Source of the DNA: Osmia lignaria lignaria
Taxonomy: Eukaryota > Arthropoda > Insecta > Hymenoptera > Megachilidae
NCBI RefSeq assembly: GCF_051020975.1
Contig: NC_135036.1
Location: 9,238,001-9,302,000 of the forward strand
Length of the DNA: 64,000 nucleotides
Direction: 5' to 3'
Shown: in pieces, positions 1 through 10,422 of the stretch
How the letters are laid out: the number at the start of each line of letters is the position of its first letter
Numbering within the stretch: the stretch's first letter is position 1
The notes under the pieces: model-generated
What the model was told of the DNA's origin: nothing
What the model saw: the letters and a program-made list of their open reading frames with translations, nothing else
Databases searched by the model: none
Translations under genes and position numbers: made by a program

Positions 1-398
1 TCTGTTAGGGAACGACGGAAACTACACGAAAACTTATCGACCGGAACATAATCGCCGATGCATCGGGGTCCCAGACACCCCGGATGCCATGTCGGTATGC
101 AGTGCTCGGTGCTGCGGGGTCCTAGACACCCCGGATGCCATATCGGTATGTAGTATCTTCGGTGCTTGGGGGTCCCTAACATCCCAAGATGAAAATTAAT
201 ATACAATCCCCGATGCGTAGGGGTCCCTGACACCGCAAGATGATAGCAGCTCAGTATACAGAAAGCGCCAGCGGTGTATCAGGGTCCATGACACCCCGGA
301 TGCCATAATGTCGGTAAGCAAAGAGTGTAAGCAGTACTACGGGGTCCCTGACACCCCAAGATGTATCAGGTGAGTATTCAGAACGTCCTACATGAAGC
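1..398. repeat. Diverged array of short dyad-bearing repeats
   Basis: Copies of a roughly 50-60 bp repeat, each centred on a G4TC...ACCCC dyad (for example 65-81, 116-132 and about 169-185), followed by 'ggatgcca' or 'aagatg' and 'tcggtatgcag'. It is the diverged left edge of the satellite block and continues beyond the window. No coding signal was seen. Confidence 0.75.
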
Positions 399-1020
399 TA
401 GCCGGAAGGAATAATAAAATATGATTATGTTTAATTTTTCTTAGTGTATTTCGTTTGTGATTGATTGTGAGTCTATTTTTAATGTTTGTGACAAATTAGG
501 TCTTTTGTAATTAGCAATTTATTTTCAATCATGATGTGAGCCGAAACTTTTTAGTAATATTTTATAATAAACAGATTTTGCGATAACTAATATCTATAAT
601 TGATTAGAAATCATTTGTGATTTACAAATATATCATTTTTATTGTTTGTGAGTGAATAATTTCTTCATTATTTACAAGTTTGGTGTATAATAGATAATTG
701 TAGTGCGCAAGCGCTACAAATCCAGTCATACCCATCACTACCTCGAACAAGGGAGTTACACGATTTGTTCGTTTTTAGGTCTTATATTTCGCTACGTACT
801 AGGGGTCCCTGACACCCCAGATGCCATAATGTCGCTATGCAGAATCGTTAGAGTTTCGGGGTCCTTAGAACCCCGCGACAATATAATTTAGGTATAGGGA
901 ATCGTCGGTACGCGGGGTTCGTAGAACCCCAAGACAATATAATTTTAGTATACAGCATCCACAGTGCTTCGGGGTCTATAGAACCCCATGACGATACAAA
1001 TTTAGTAACCTACATGAAGC
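399..1020. repeat. Satellite unit A (short, 622 bp)
   Basis: It begins at 'tagccggaaggaataataaaatatg' and ends just before the next 'tagcagtaagg'. It has an AT-rich half (about 400-700), one copy of the 76-bp sub-repeat (near 740-800) and four dyads at 802-818, 858-874, 914-930 and 971-987. It is shorter than the next units mainly because it lacks two 76-bp and two 56-bp sub-repeats. Confidence 0.8.
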
Positions 1021-1917
1021 TAGCAGTAAGGAATTATAAAATATGATTATTTTTAATGTTTCTTAGTGTATTTCGTTTGTAAATCGTTTGTGATTGATTG
1101 TGTGTCTATTTTTAACATTTGTAACAAATTAATTCTTTTGTAATTAGCATTTTTATTTAAATTATGATGTGAGCGGAAACTTTTCAGTAATATTTTATAA
1201 TAAACAGATTTCGTGACAACTGAAATCTGTAATTAATTAGAAATCATTTGTGATTTACAAATATATCATTTTTATTGTTTCTGAGTGAACAATTTCTTCA
1301 TTATTTACAAGTTTGTTGTATAATAAATAATTATAGTGCACTTGCGCTACAGAACCGGTCGTACCCATCACTACCTCGAACAAGTGAGTTTCACGATTTG
1401 TTCGTTTTTCGTTCTTATATTTCGCTAGATCCGCTCAAACCCATCACTATTCCGAACAAGAGAGTTTCACGATTTGTTCGTTTTTCGTTCTTATATTTCG
1501 CTAGATCCGCTCAAACCCATCACTTTTCCGAACAAGTGAGTTTCGCGATTTGTTCGTTTTTCGTTCTTATATTTCGCTACTTACTTGGGGTCCCTGACAC
1601 CCCAGATACCATATCGTCGGTATGCAGAATCAACTGAGCTTCGGGGTCCTTAGAACCCCAAGACAATATAATTTAGATGTACAGAATTGTCGATTCTTGG
1701 GGTCTTTAGAACCCCGAGAGAATATAATCTAGATGTACAGAATTGTCGGTGCTTGGGGTCCTTAGAACCCCGAGACAATATAATATAGGTATACAGAATC
1801 GTCGGTACGCGGGGTTCTTAGAACCCCAAGACAATATAATTTTAGTATGCAGTATCCACAGTGCTACGGGGTCTTTAGAACCCCATGACGATACAATTTT
1901 AGTAACCTACATGAAGC
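1021..1917. repeat. Satellite unit B (897 bp)
   Basis: It is almost identical to the following unit with an exact 897-bp offset. It contains an AT-rich half, three 76-bp sub-repeats starting near 1376, 1452 and 1528, and six dyads at 1587, 1643, 1699, 1755, 1811 and 1868 (56-bp period, last step 57). The copy at 1811-1827, GGGGTTCTTAGAACCCC, is a perfect palindrome around a central T. The 76-bp repeat happens to be open in all three frames, so the apparent protein across it is not evidence of a gene. Confidence 0.85.
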
Positions 1918-2814
1918 TAGCAGTAAGGAATTATAAAATATGATTATTTTTAATGTTTCTTAGTGTATTTCGTTTGTAAATCGTTTGTGATTGATTGTGT
2001 GTGTATTTTTAACATTTGTAACAAATTAATTCTTTTGTAATTAGCATTTTTATTTAAATTATGATGTGAGCGGAAACTTTTCAGTAATATTTTGTAATAA
2101 ACGGATTTCGTGACAACTGAAATCTGTAATTAATTAGAAATCATTTGTGGTTTACAAATATATCAATTTTATTGTTTGTGAATGAATAAGTTCTTCATTA
2201 TTTACAAGTTTATTATATAATAAATAATTGTAGTGTGCTTGCGATACAGAACCGGTCGTATCCATCACTACCTCGAACAAGTGAGTTTCTCGATTTGTTC
2301 GTTTTTCGTTCTTATATTTCGCTAGATTCGCTCAAACCCATCACTATTCCGAACAAGAGAGTTTCACGATTTGTTCGTTTTTCGTTCTTATATTTCGCTA
2401 GATCCGCTCAAACCCATCACTATTCCGAACAAGTGAGTTTCGCGATTTGTTCGTTTTTCGTTCTTATATTTCGCTACTTACTTGGGGTCCCTGACACCCC
2501 AGATACCATATCGTCGGTATGCAGAATCATCTGAGATTCGGGGTCCTTAGAACCCCAAGGCAATATAATTTAAATGTACAGAATTGTCGATGCTTGGGGT
2601 CTTTAGAACCCCGAGACAATATAATCTGGATGTACAAAATTGTCGGCGCTTGGGGTCCTTAGAACCCCGAGACAATATAATATAGGTACACAGAATCGTC
2701 GGTACGCGGGGTTCTTAGAACCCCTCGACAATATAATTTTAGTATGCGGCATCCACAGTGCTTCGGGGTCCTTAGAACCCCTCGACGATACAATTTTAGT
2801 AACCTACATGACGC
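1918..2814. repeat. Satellite unit C (897 bp)
   Basis: Second full unit, with the same order: AT-rich half, three 76-bp sub-repeats (near 2273, 2349 and 2425), and six dyads at 2484, 2540, 2596, 2652, 2708 and 2765. The few differences from unit B suggest a recent tandem duplication or ongoing homogenisation. Confidence 0.85.
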
Positions 2815-3130
2815 TAGCTGGAAGGAATAATAAAATATGATTATTTTTAATGTTTCTTAGTGTATTTCGTGTGTAAATCGTTTGTGATTGATTGTGTGTG
2901 TATTTTTAACATTTGTAACAAATTAATTCTTTTATAATTAGCAATTTTGTTTAAATCATGATGTGACCCGAAACATTTTAGTAATTTTTAATAATAAACA
3001 GATTTTGTGACAACTGATAACTGTGATTGATTGGAAATCGTTTGTGACTTACAAATATATCATTTTCATCGTTTTTGAGTGAATAACTTCTTAATTATTT
3101 ACAAGTTTGTTTTATAATAAATAATTGTAG
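2815..3130. repeat. Satellite unit D (truncated AT-rich half)
   Basis: It starts with the same 'tagctggaaggaataataaaatatg' boundary and follows the AT-rich half of units A-C up to 'ataataaataattgtag', where homology stops before the 76-bp sub-repeats. This marks the right end of the tandem array. Confidence 0.75.
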
Positions 3131-3370
3131 CTCCGTAATACCCGAATATGATATCAGGTCCGTATGAAGAGGGCACAATAAGTATAATTTTTTTTCAGAG
3201 TTTATTTAATTTACTCCATTTATTTTTTTTTTCTTATTAAATAAGCTCAAAGAAGGGGAATAACATTTATGATTATATCCCTCTTCTGAGTCTCATCCGA
3301 GGACCCCATTTATTTTACTTTCTCCAGTTATTTATATAATTTTATCCCTCATTATAGGCCAAGGCCATCT
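3131..3370. other. AT-rich junction, no gene
   Basis: AT-rich sequence with T-runs (near 3190 and 3225). The motif 'gatatcaggtccgtatgaa' at its start resembles 'gaaatcagacccgtatgaa' near 5593-5612, so this may have been continuous with the right-hand copy of the satellite before the minisatellite and retroelement came between them. Nothing else was seen. Confidence 0.5.
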
Positions 3371-3440
3371 CGGTAGCCCTTATATCCCTGTATTCCTTCC
3401 ATCCCAGCATTCCTTACATTCCTGCAACCCTTAAATATCA
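3371..3440. repeat. Left fragment of CATCCC minisatellite
   Basis: Short run of 'tccctgtattccttccatcccagcattccttac'-type repeats, the same family as 3713-4250. It is cut off by the poly(T) tract at 3441. Confidence 0.6.
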
Positions 3441-3712
3441 TTTTTTTTTTTTTTTTTTTTTTTTTAACGTGGTGGAAATCTTCAGAAAGACACCTTCAGC
3501 CCCCCTGGGGAGGGGCCGGAGGTAGTGTGGGATTTTTACCCACTAAAACCACCACGGTGGCCTGCACTAGGGCGTTAAGGAGGGTGGTTTGACCCTCCGC
3601 CATGTGCCAAACTCCGCCGACATCGGGGGCCACACCCGATGCCGGCATTCCTCGGGCCGCGTGCAGTGGAGACCGGGGCCCCAGCCCCGAACCCCTGCGG
3701 AATTACTTTACA
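3441..3712 (-). mobile_element. 3' end of a 5'-truncated non-LTR retrotransposon
   Basis: Read on the minus strand, a GC-rich 3' tail ends 'gatttccaccacgtt' followed by a 25-nt poly(A) (poly(T) at 3441-3465 on the plus strand). The GC-rich body differs sharply from its AT-rich surroundings and interrupts the minisatellite, as expected of a poly(A)-tailed LINE insertion. The 'aaatcccacactacctccggcc' and 'ccaccacg' ending resembles R1/I-clade 3' UTRs of insects, which is recognition from memory and not a search. A short C-terminal coding remnant may lie at about 3560-3712. No clear target-site duplication could be fixed. Confidence 0.55.
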
Positions 3713-4250
3713 TCCCCCGTTCCGTTATATTTCAGCATCCCTTACATCCCTGCATTCTTTTTATCCCTACATTCCTTTCATCCCTACATTCTTTTCATCC
3801 CTAAACTCCTTGCATATCTTCATCCTTTACATCCCTATATTCTTTTCATCCCTACATCCCTTACATCGCTTCATCCCTTACATCGCTTCATCCCTTACAT
3901 CCCTACATTCTTTACATCCCTACATTCCTTACATCTCTTCATCCCTTAAATTCCTACATTCTTATCATCCCTATATTCTTTCCATCCCTACATTCTTTCC
4001 ATCGCTACATTCTTTCCATCCCTACATTCTTTTCATCCCTACATTCCTTACATCTCTTCATCCCTTACATCCCTACATTCTTTTCATCCCTTAAATTCCT
4101 ACATTCTTATCATCCCTACATTCTTTCCATCCCTACATTCGTTTCCTCCCTACGTTCCTTACATCTCTTCATCCCTTACATCCCTACATTCTTTTCATCC
4201 CTACATTCTTTACATCCCTACATTCTTTTCATCCCTACATTCCTTATAAT
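3713..4250 (+). repeat. CATCCCTACATTC minisatellite, left arm
   Basis: Dozens of copies of a roughly 17-bp unit (CATCCCTACATTCTTTT and variants with 'ccttacatctcttcatccc'). This strand is pyrimidine-rich. The reverse complement of the same repeat forms the array at 4672-5300, so the two are arms of a long imperfect inverted repeat. The long open frames here are His/Pro/Tyr/Leu repeats and not a gene. Confidence 0.9.
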
Positions 4251-4280
4251 AAATATATTATAAAGACTGCTTCGAGTAAA

Positions 4281-4323
4281 GGTAAATAAAGGTAAGTAAA
4301 GGTAAGTAAAGGTAAGTAAAGGT
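4281..4323 (+). repeat. Four copies of GGTAAGTAAA
   Basis: A 10-bp direct repeat (ggtaaataaa once, ggtaagtaaa three times, then 'ggt') lying between the left minisatellite arm and the CTCF-like array. Confidence 0.85.
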
Positions 4324-4353
4324 GTTAGAATTTCGCGAAAATTTCGAAAAACA

Positions 4354-4601
4354 GCGCCCCCTAGCGGCAAAAATGTGAACTAAAATTTCGATGTCGAATC
4401 AGCGCCATCTGGTTTCGGAAAAAGGAACTAAACCACGCACCAATTTTGGCCCTCTGGCGGCAAAAATGTGAACTAAAATTTCGATGTCGAATCAGCGCCA
4501 TCTGGTTTCGGAAAAAGGAACTAAACCATGCACCAATTTTGGCCCTCTGGCGGCAAAAATGTGAACTAAAATTTCGATGTCGAATCAGCGCCCTCTGGTG
4601 G
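4354..4601 (-). promoter_or_regulatory. Array of six CTCF-like motifs, 48/45-bp spacing
   Basis: Six same-orientation motifs at 4354-4367, 4402-4415, 4447-4460, 4495-4508, 4540-4553 and 4588-4601. On the minus strand 4588-4601 reads CCACCAGAGGGCGC, which matches the CTCF consensus CCASYAGRKGGCRS at all 14 positions. 4354-4367 reads CCGCTAGGGGGCGC (13/14), the two 'AAACCAGATGGCGC' copies match at 12/14, and the two 'CCGCCAGAGGGCCA' copies at 11/14. They are carried by a 93-bp tandem repeat made of two half-units. A decayed seventh half-unit follows at about 4632-4655. CTCF is an insulator protein conserved in most insects, so a boundary role here is inference. Confidence 0.55.
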
Positions 4602-4671
4602 CGAAAAAAGGAACTAAATTTGAATAAAATCGCGGGCGTTATAGCCGCAAAAATTTCAAATAATAAGTGAT

Positions 4672-5300
4672 ACAAGGATGTAAAGGATACAGGCATGTAA
4701 GGGAAGCAGGGATGTAAGGGATGTTGGGATATAAAGAAGGCAGAAATGTGAGGAATAGATATGTAAGGGATGTAGAGATGCGAGGATTGCAGGGATGTAA
4801 GGGAAGCAGAGATGTAAAGGATGTAGAGATGTATGGAATGTAGGGATGTAAGGGATAAAGAGATGTAGCGAACTGATATAAGGGATGAAGCGATGTGAGG
4901 AATGTCCGGATGTAAAGGATAAAGATATGTAAGGAATGTAGGGATGAAAAGAATGCAGGGTTGTAAGGGATGAAGAGATGTAAGGAATGTCGGGATATAA
5001 AGGGTAAGAATATGTAAGGAATGTAGGGATATAAGGGATGAAGCGATGTAAGGAATGTAGGGATGAAAAGGATGCAGGGATGTAAGGGATGATGAGATGT
5101 AAGGAATGTCGGGATGTAAAGGGTAAGGATATGTAAGGAATGTAGGGATGAAAAGAAAGTAGGGGTGAAAAGAATGCAGAGATGTAAGGGATGCAGAGAT
5201 GTTAGGAATACTGAGATGTAAGGGTTGTTGGGATGTAAGGAATGCAGTGATATAAGGGTGCAGAGATATAGTGGAATCAGAGATATAAAGGGTGGAGATG
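4672..5300 (-). repeat. CATCCCTACATTC minisatellite, right (inverted) arm
   Basis: The same repeat family as 3713-4250 but in reverse complement: 'ggaatgtagggatgtaaggg' and variants, purine-rich on this strand. The minus-strand open frame of over 200 codons is a repeat artefact (periodic Leu-His-Pro-Tyr). Confidence 0.9.
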
Positions 5301-5416
5301 GAAGTAATAAAATCAACACGTTCGTCCTCCTAAGGAGTTTACTCAATAAGCTAAGAAGATAATTACAGCAAATTAAATGAACGCAGAAAATAAAATAAGG
5401 GTATATATATGCCTTT

Positions 5417-5640
5417 AGCTACCTACATGAAGTTAGCCGCAAGGAATAAGAGGGTTCTTGACACCCCGGATGCCACAATGTCGGTAAGCAAAGAATGTCA
5501 CTGGTGCTTCGGGGTCTCTGACACCCCAAGATGTATCAGGTCGGTATGCAGAGAACACCACTGATACATCGGGATCCCTGACACTACTGGATGAAATCAG
5601 ACCCGTATGAACATTTTAAGTAAGCATTCAGACTTGAAAA
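5417..5640. repeat. Right-hand remnant of the dyad satellite
   Basis: 'ctacctacatgaagttagccgcaaggaataag' reproduces the satellite unit boundary and is followed by dyad repeats ('gacaccccggatgccac', 'ggggtctctgacacccc', 'gggatccctgacac') like those at 280-400. The minisatellite, retroelement and CTCF-like block are therefore embedded in one satellite domain. Confidence 0.75.
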
Positions 5641-7214
5641 GAGGAGATCATGTAATTAAAGAAGTAATTTAATTATAAAAACGCCATTATTTATGTAGAT
5701 TTTCCGCATAAAAATAAATTAGTTCCCCGAAAACAAGTTTCACTTTAATTTACCATTGATTTATGTTAACGATCTCTAGTCGCCAGGCAAGGTACAATGT
5801 TCACAATCATTAAATTGGTTTAAATCTATCGTTCAAATGAAACGCACATCAAACATAGGATCCATGAGCAAAGATTCGAATATCATTTTTTTATTAACGT
5901 TTTGTCAGTTACAATTTTGATTACATACATATAATGTGGATTCATCTTTAAACACATGTCGCTATGATACAAATGACGAGGATAAAAATTTGGAGTGCGT
6001 AAAAATGTAATTAGATGACAATTTTTTTTTTGTTTTCTTTTGCTTTGTTTCTTGCATTTCTTTCCTTCTTTCATTCTTATTTCTCCCCCATTATTACTTC
6101 ATTGGTCATGGCGATGGGCCAACTTTGAATGTATATTAATATAATATACCTTAGCTGGCCCATGTCCACTTAGGGTAAACTTGTAATTACTCCTTTCGAT
6201 CGCATTTTAAATCGTCCCTAATTCGCTAATATTTTGTTTTGTGTTTTTTTTTCTTTTTTGTTAATCTCCCCCTTTTCTTTTATACACTATGAATCGGTGC
6301 ACGTTCGTCGCCCAAGACTGGTCCAGTAATAGCGATTGACCGACGCGTTGATCGAGAATCTCAAATATCTTTCACACCGACCACACAGGCACGGATTAGT
6401 GCCAAATTCAGAGGACAGAATATTTACAGATGAACAAACGGCTTGGCCAAGCATATTTCCGGTCTCTTGTGGACGTCACGCTTATGTACACGTTTTCTCG
6501 TCTCTCTTCAATTCATTCATCATTTCTTTCTCGTCGTTGATCCCTCGAATCTCTATCTTACTCTCTAATTTATCAAACGAAAATTTTGTTAAAATTTAGA
6601 AAATGGGAACTACCAGTTAGAAAAATTTAATTCACTCTATTCTTCAGAAAAATAATTAAAAATTGAATGGAAACAGAGGATCTAATACTAATCAATCAAG
6701 ATTCTACTTTCGTTTAGACGCCGATCTTCCGAGGATCCGAAAATTTTGATGAAAGAAACAAGAATGTTTCTTCTTCGTGTTTGTAATTCGGCTGCTCAGT
6801 CCAAAAGGCCGCAAATAACACTTTCGAGTACGATACTTCTTGCTTATCCCTGAGCCAAAATCTACTTGGGACCTTTCTGACTCAGGACCGAAGTTTTCCC
6901 TTCTTTCTTTTTAGTCTCTTGTCGAATGAAATTCGCTTCAGTTGCTGTGGACGGAAAAGGAACGATCCTTCTTTCTGACAAATTTTTCTTAAACGTGAGT
7001 GAGGAGAAAGAAATCTTTTCGAAAGAAGAACAGCGTCTCGACGACGAGATACACGACATAAAATTATAGAAATTCGATTTACGAAGGATTACCTTTCTAT
7101 AAATCACGATAATAAAATTGTAAATACGTTGTTTTATTAATAGGAACTGTTAAAAATAAAAAGAAAAATTTTCTCAGATTTCTTTTGTGTTTCAAATTAA
7201 ATGATAATGCGTTC
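5641..7214. other. Non-coding, no gene recognised
   Basis: AT-rich sequence with scattered T-runs (about 6019-6029 and 6247-6260). Short open frames on both strands look random in composition and lack recognisable domains. It lies between the repeat block and the 3' flank of Chip. Confidence 0.6.
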
Positions 7215-7346
7215 TTAACCCTTTCGCTGCGGTATCTGATGAAAAATCGATGAAACATGATAAATAATTTATTATTTAACTCGACGTTCAGCATCTCCAT
7301 TGATGGTCGCATTAAATTCTAATGTGACGCGCAACGAAAGGGTTTA
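7215..7346. mobile_element. Short TTAA-flanked inverted-repeat element (MITE-like)
   Basis: 13-bp terminal inverted repeats, CCCTTTCGCTGCG (7219-7231) and its near reverse complement CGCAACGAAAGGG (7330-7342), match at 12 of 13 positions. They are flanked by TTAA on the left and TTTA on the right. The 124-bp size, lack of coding capacity and TTAA target fit a piggyBac-type MITE. The family assignment is inference. Confidence 0.5.
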
Positions 7347-8407
7347 GTTATTTTCTTTTTTTATCAAACGATATAAGAAGAGAGGGAGATCGATTATGAT
7401 CGAGAAATCAACGAGGAACACAGATGCTACGAGCCATTTTCTACTTGTACGATCGATACTTTCACAGAGAGACGTCGTCGATCGCCCCGTCGTGTCCTCT
7501 CCCTTTTTTTCCCACGAAATTTTAAAAACTAATTTGTATGATTCTTCCCAACCGGCCGAATAAAAAAGGCCGAGCGATGGCGAGGCTTAGAATTTCATTA
7601 AAAGAATAAAATAATTAGTAAAATCGTTTGGAATCGAGCGCATAAAAGGGTCGCTCGTAAATGGGTAATTAGATTAATTAATCGTAGAAATTCACGCATC
7701 ACCCAAATACGAGCGGAGTGGCTATTCAAAGTGTTAAAATTCGAATCACCTTTGATCCTCGCCATCGCTTGGCTGCTTTGCGTGATTCGTTAAAATGCAT
7801 CATCAAGATCTAACGCGTGATTCATATTTTTCTAAAATTCATGAAAAGCCTTGAAACACTTTGTACATGCTTCTGGGTCATCGATAGGAAACGAGAAATG
7901 AAAAGCTAGAAAACAATAGAAAAAGAAAAGTTTGAAAATCTATGGAAACTTGATCGATGCACTTTATCATTGGTGACAAAGCGTGTCGCGTTGATTTTTC
8001 AAAATTTTACCCTCGACAGCGTCACGAGGCTGATCTGATCGGCCCGCATTCAGAGCTTCGCAACCCAAGCTGTTCTGTTTTTTTTTTTTTTTATTTTATA
8101 TAAATCCGGTTCCGTGTTGTATGTGTATTTCGTTAACAATTAAAAATTCATTATCTTTTGCTTCCTATTTTTTACTTATCGTTTCTCCTGTTGCATCACC
8201 TATTCCCACATCTTCGATCCTTCCTCTGTCGTTTAAATTCAATTCGCATTATTAGGGTATAATAATTAATTAATTGATGAATTAATTAATTATAATAGTG
8301 TCATTATAATTCGTAATAATATACAACATTTGTCAATAGATCATTTATCCTAAAACCCACCGCATGCTCGTGTCGAAATAATCGTTTGCATCTATTCTCC
8401 TTTTCTC

Positions 8408-8430
8408 GCACACCCACACACACACACACG
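8408..8430. repeat. (CA)n microsatellite
   Basis: Run of CA dinucleotides with one interruption, followed by 'gtacgtac'. Confidence 0.8.
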
Positions 8431-9756
8431 TACGTACATTTTTTCCTAACACATTCTTACATGGAAACACGCAGAGGCATACTTTCTTCGATTCTTCATT
8501 TCTTTTACGAAACACCCTTTTCTCGTTTTCTTCGCACACTCTCACACGCCGTGGGACTGTACTGGCTTCACGCGTATCTTACCTATCTAATTCAATGATT
8601 TGTATTCGTTAGTGTTCGTGTATGTGTGTACGCGCGTGTCTAAGCTTTTTTACTCGCACGTTCTTACCCGCTTTTCCTACCCCGTTCACCGCTTCATTTT
8701 CCCGAACGAGTTTCAAATTTCATTTCTACCGATCTTTTCGTCTAAAATTGAATACTAATCAAATTACAGTAAAAGAATTAAATGGAGCAGAGAACGGGGA
8801 TGGAAATTTCGGCGAGAAACAAACGGCGAGGACCTCTTGCTCCTCGTACTGGATCACCGTATTCCCCCGTGGAAACAGAAAGAAAAAAAAATAAAGAGAA
8901 CCCCCTTCTAGAGCTCGTTCTCCGTTTTGTCACCTAAATGCGTGTGTGTCTGTCTGTCTGCCTGCGTGTGTGAACGATGCCTGTGGTCGATGAAGAAAAA
9001 GGCGATCGTGCGAAGTGGAAGCAACTACCCCCGGATAGCGCAGAGTTTATGGACGTGATGAAACGCCGACGTTCGTGCCCTCTTCCCCCACACAGTAATT
9101 GTCAATTAATTAACCAAATGGATTTTCTATCGAGTTTTCACGCGGATCGTTTGTATCCCTGTCCGACGCGTCATTAATTAATTAATGGAAGAATAAATCT
9201 CCTGCGGTTGTTCTTAGCCGCGCTTTGAAAATTTTCACGCAACTCCGCTTCGAAGGGTACTTTGGTAGGTAAAAATTTCTATAAATCCCCGCTTCGAAGG
9301 GCACTTCTTCGAACACTAAAACTTAGCACGACTTCCGGAGGATGCAATGAACGTCGATCGTCGAATATTGAGACAAGAAAATGCCGGAAGAAATCGTGTA
9401 CTCGCGGTGACACCAGTCGGGAGAGGTGAAGCCTAATAAATATACGCGAATAAAACTAAAACGATGTTCCTTTCTTAAGAGAAACTATGATGTGCGAACA
9501 GGACGATCGTGACGGATCTGTAAATGACGATTGTACGCAACAGAGAAGAAGGCGAACAGCAGAAGAACGTGGACTTTGTTAGGTTCAAAATGTCGCTATG
9601 TTTCACGCATTTTCGAATATATCCTCTCGGTATATGTAATGCCCCGTTATGCTTGTGCTCGAGAGCTTAAAACAGCGAAGGAAGAGAACACAACGAATCA
9701 CGATGATTAATACAAAAAAATAGGAACAAACAGTGTAAGCATACAGTGTGAGGAAC

Positions 9757-9794
9757 ATATATATATATACACACATATATATATATATATATAT
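9757..9794. repeat. (AT)n / (AC)n compound microsatellite
   Basis: Alternating AT dinucleotides with an internal 'acacac' segment. Confidence 0.85.
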
Positions 9795-10416
9795 CGTGTA
9801 CAAACGTAACGCGCAAGGAACTTTATGCTAGAATGATTCACATTGTGTCGTACGCAATCCTGCTGTGTTAATGTTTCATTTTGAAAATCTTTCTTTTCTG
9901 TTCTCGATACGCGTGCCGTGTTACGAACGAAGGTAGATGGTCGGCGGGGTATTAAGTAACGATTGTCTCGCTGAACATCCGAAGCAAACGCATCATCCAC
10001 ACCGATGAACATGCTGTTCCCGACGATGTATCCTCCGCAAGGATCGCGCGAACCATTGGCTAAGAAAAAATGAAATAAGACGATAAAACCTGACAGCCTC
10101 GGCCGATCAACGTATCCACGACGAACTGGAAAATATTTTCATCAGCTATCCTGTCTGCACCTGGTCACACACGCGTAACGACGATAAAGGAAAGGACGAA
10201 AAGTTCGACAAGATTCGATACACGGGGCAATCAGGGCCTGTGCGTTGGCGTTCGATCGGGCTCCGCGCTTGTTAGAAACCTTTCAGCCTAACGGATGATC
10301 CGGTATTCCTATTACACACCCATATCATCTCGCAACCACACTCTCCTACCTCGCATACGCTTGCACAATACGTACTTACGATATACCTCTTACAATATTT
10401 TTTTTTTTTATATTCA

Positions 10417-10422
10417 TTTATT
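10417..10422 (-). terminator. Candidate poly(A) signal of Chip
   Basis: TTTATT on the plus strand is AATAAA on the minus strand. It is the first canonical signal I found downstream of the Chip stop codon, about 0.7 kb past it, with GT-rich sequence following on the minus strand. More distal sites cannot be excluded. Confidence 0.35.

Larger units (their letters stand above)
7347..10394. other. Non-coding 3' flank of Chip with simple repeats
   Basis: No gene recognised. It contains a T-run (8078-8092), an imperfect (CA)n tract (8408-8430) and an (AT)n/(AC)n tract (9757-9794). Open frames are short and compositionally random. Part of it could belong to a longer Chip 3' UTR if a distal polyadenylation site is used. 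Confidence 0.55.

Noticed and set aside
1275..2534. Open frames with a repeated RSYISLDPLKPITIPNKRV-type peptide
   Set aside because: The 76-bp sub-repeat is not a multiple of three, so each copy is read in a different frame; all frames happen to be open. This is satellite and not a gene.
4639..5346. 235-codon minus-strand open frame and similar frames at 3589-4094
   Set aside because: Translations are periodic Leu-His-Pro-Tyr repeats dictated by the minisatellite unit. There are no domains or splice context.
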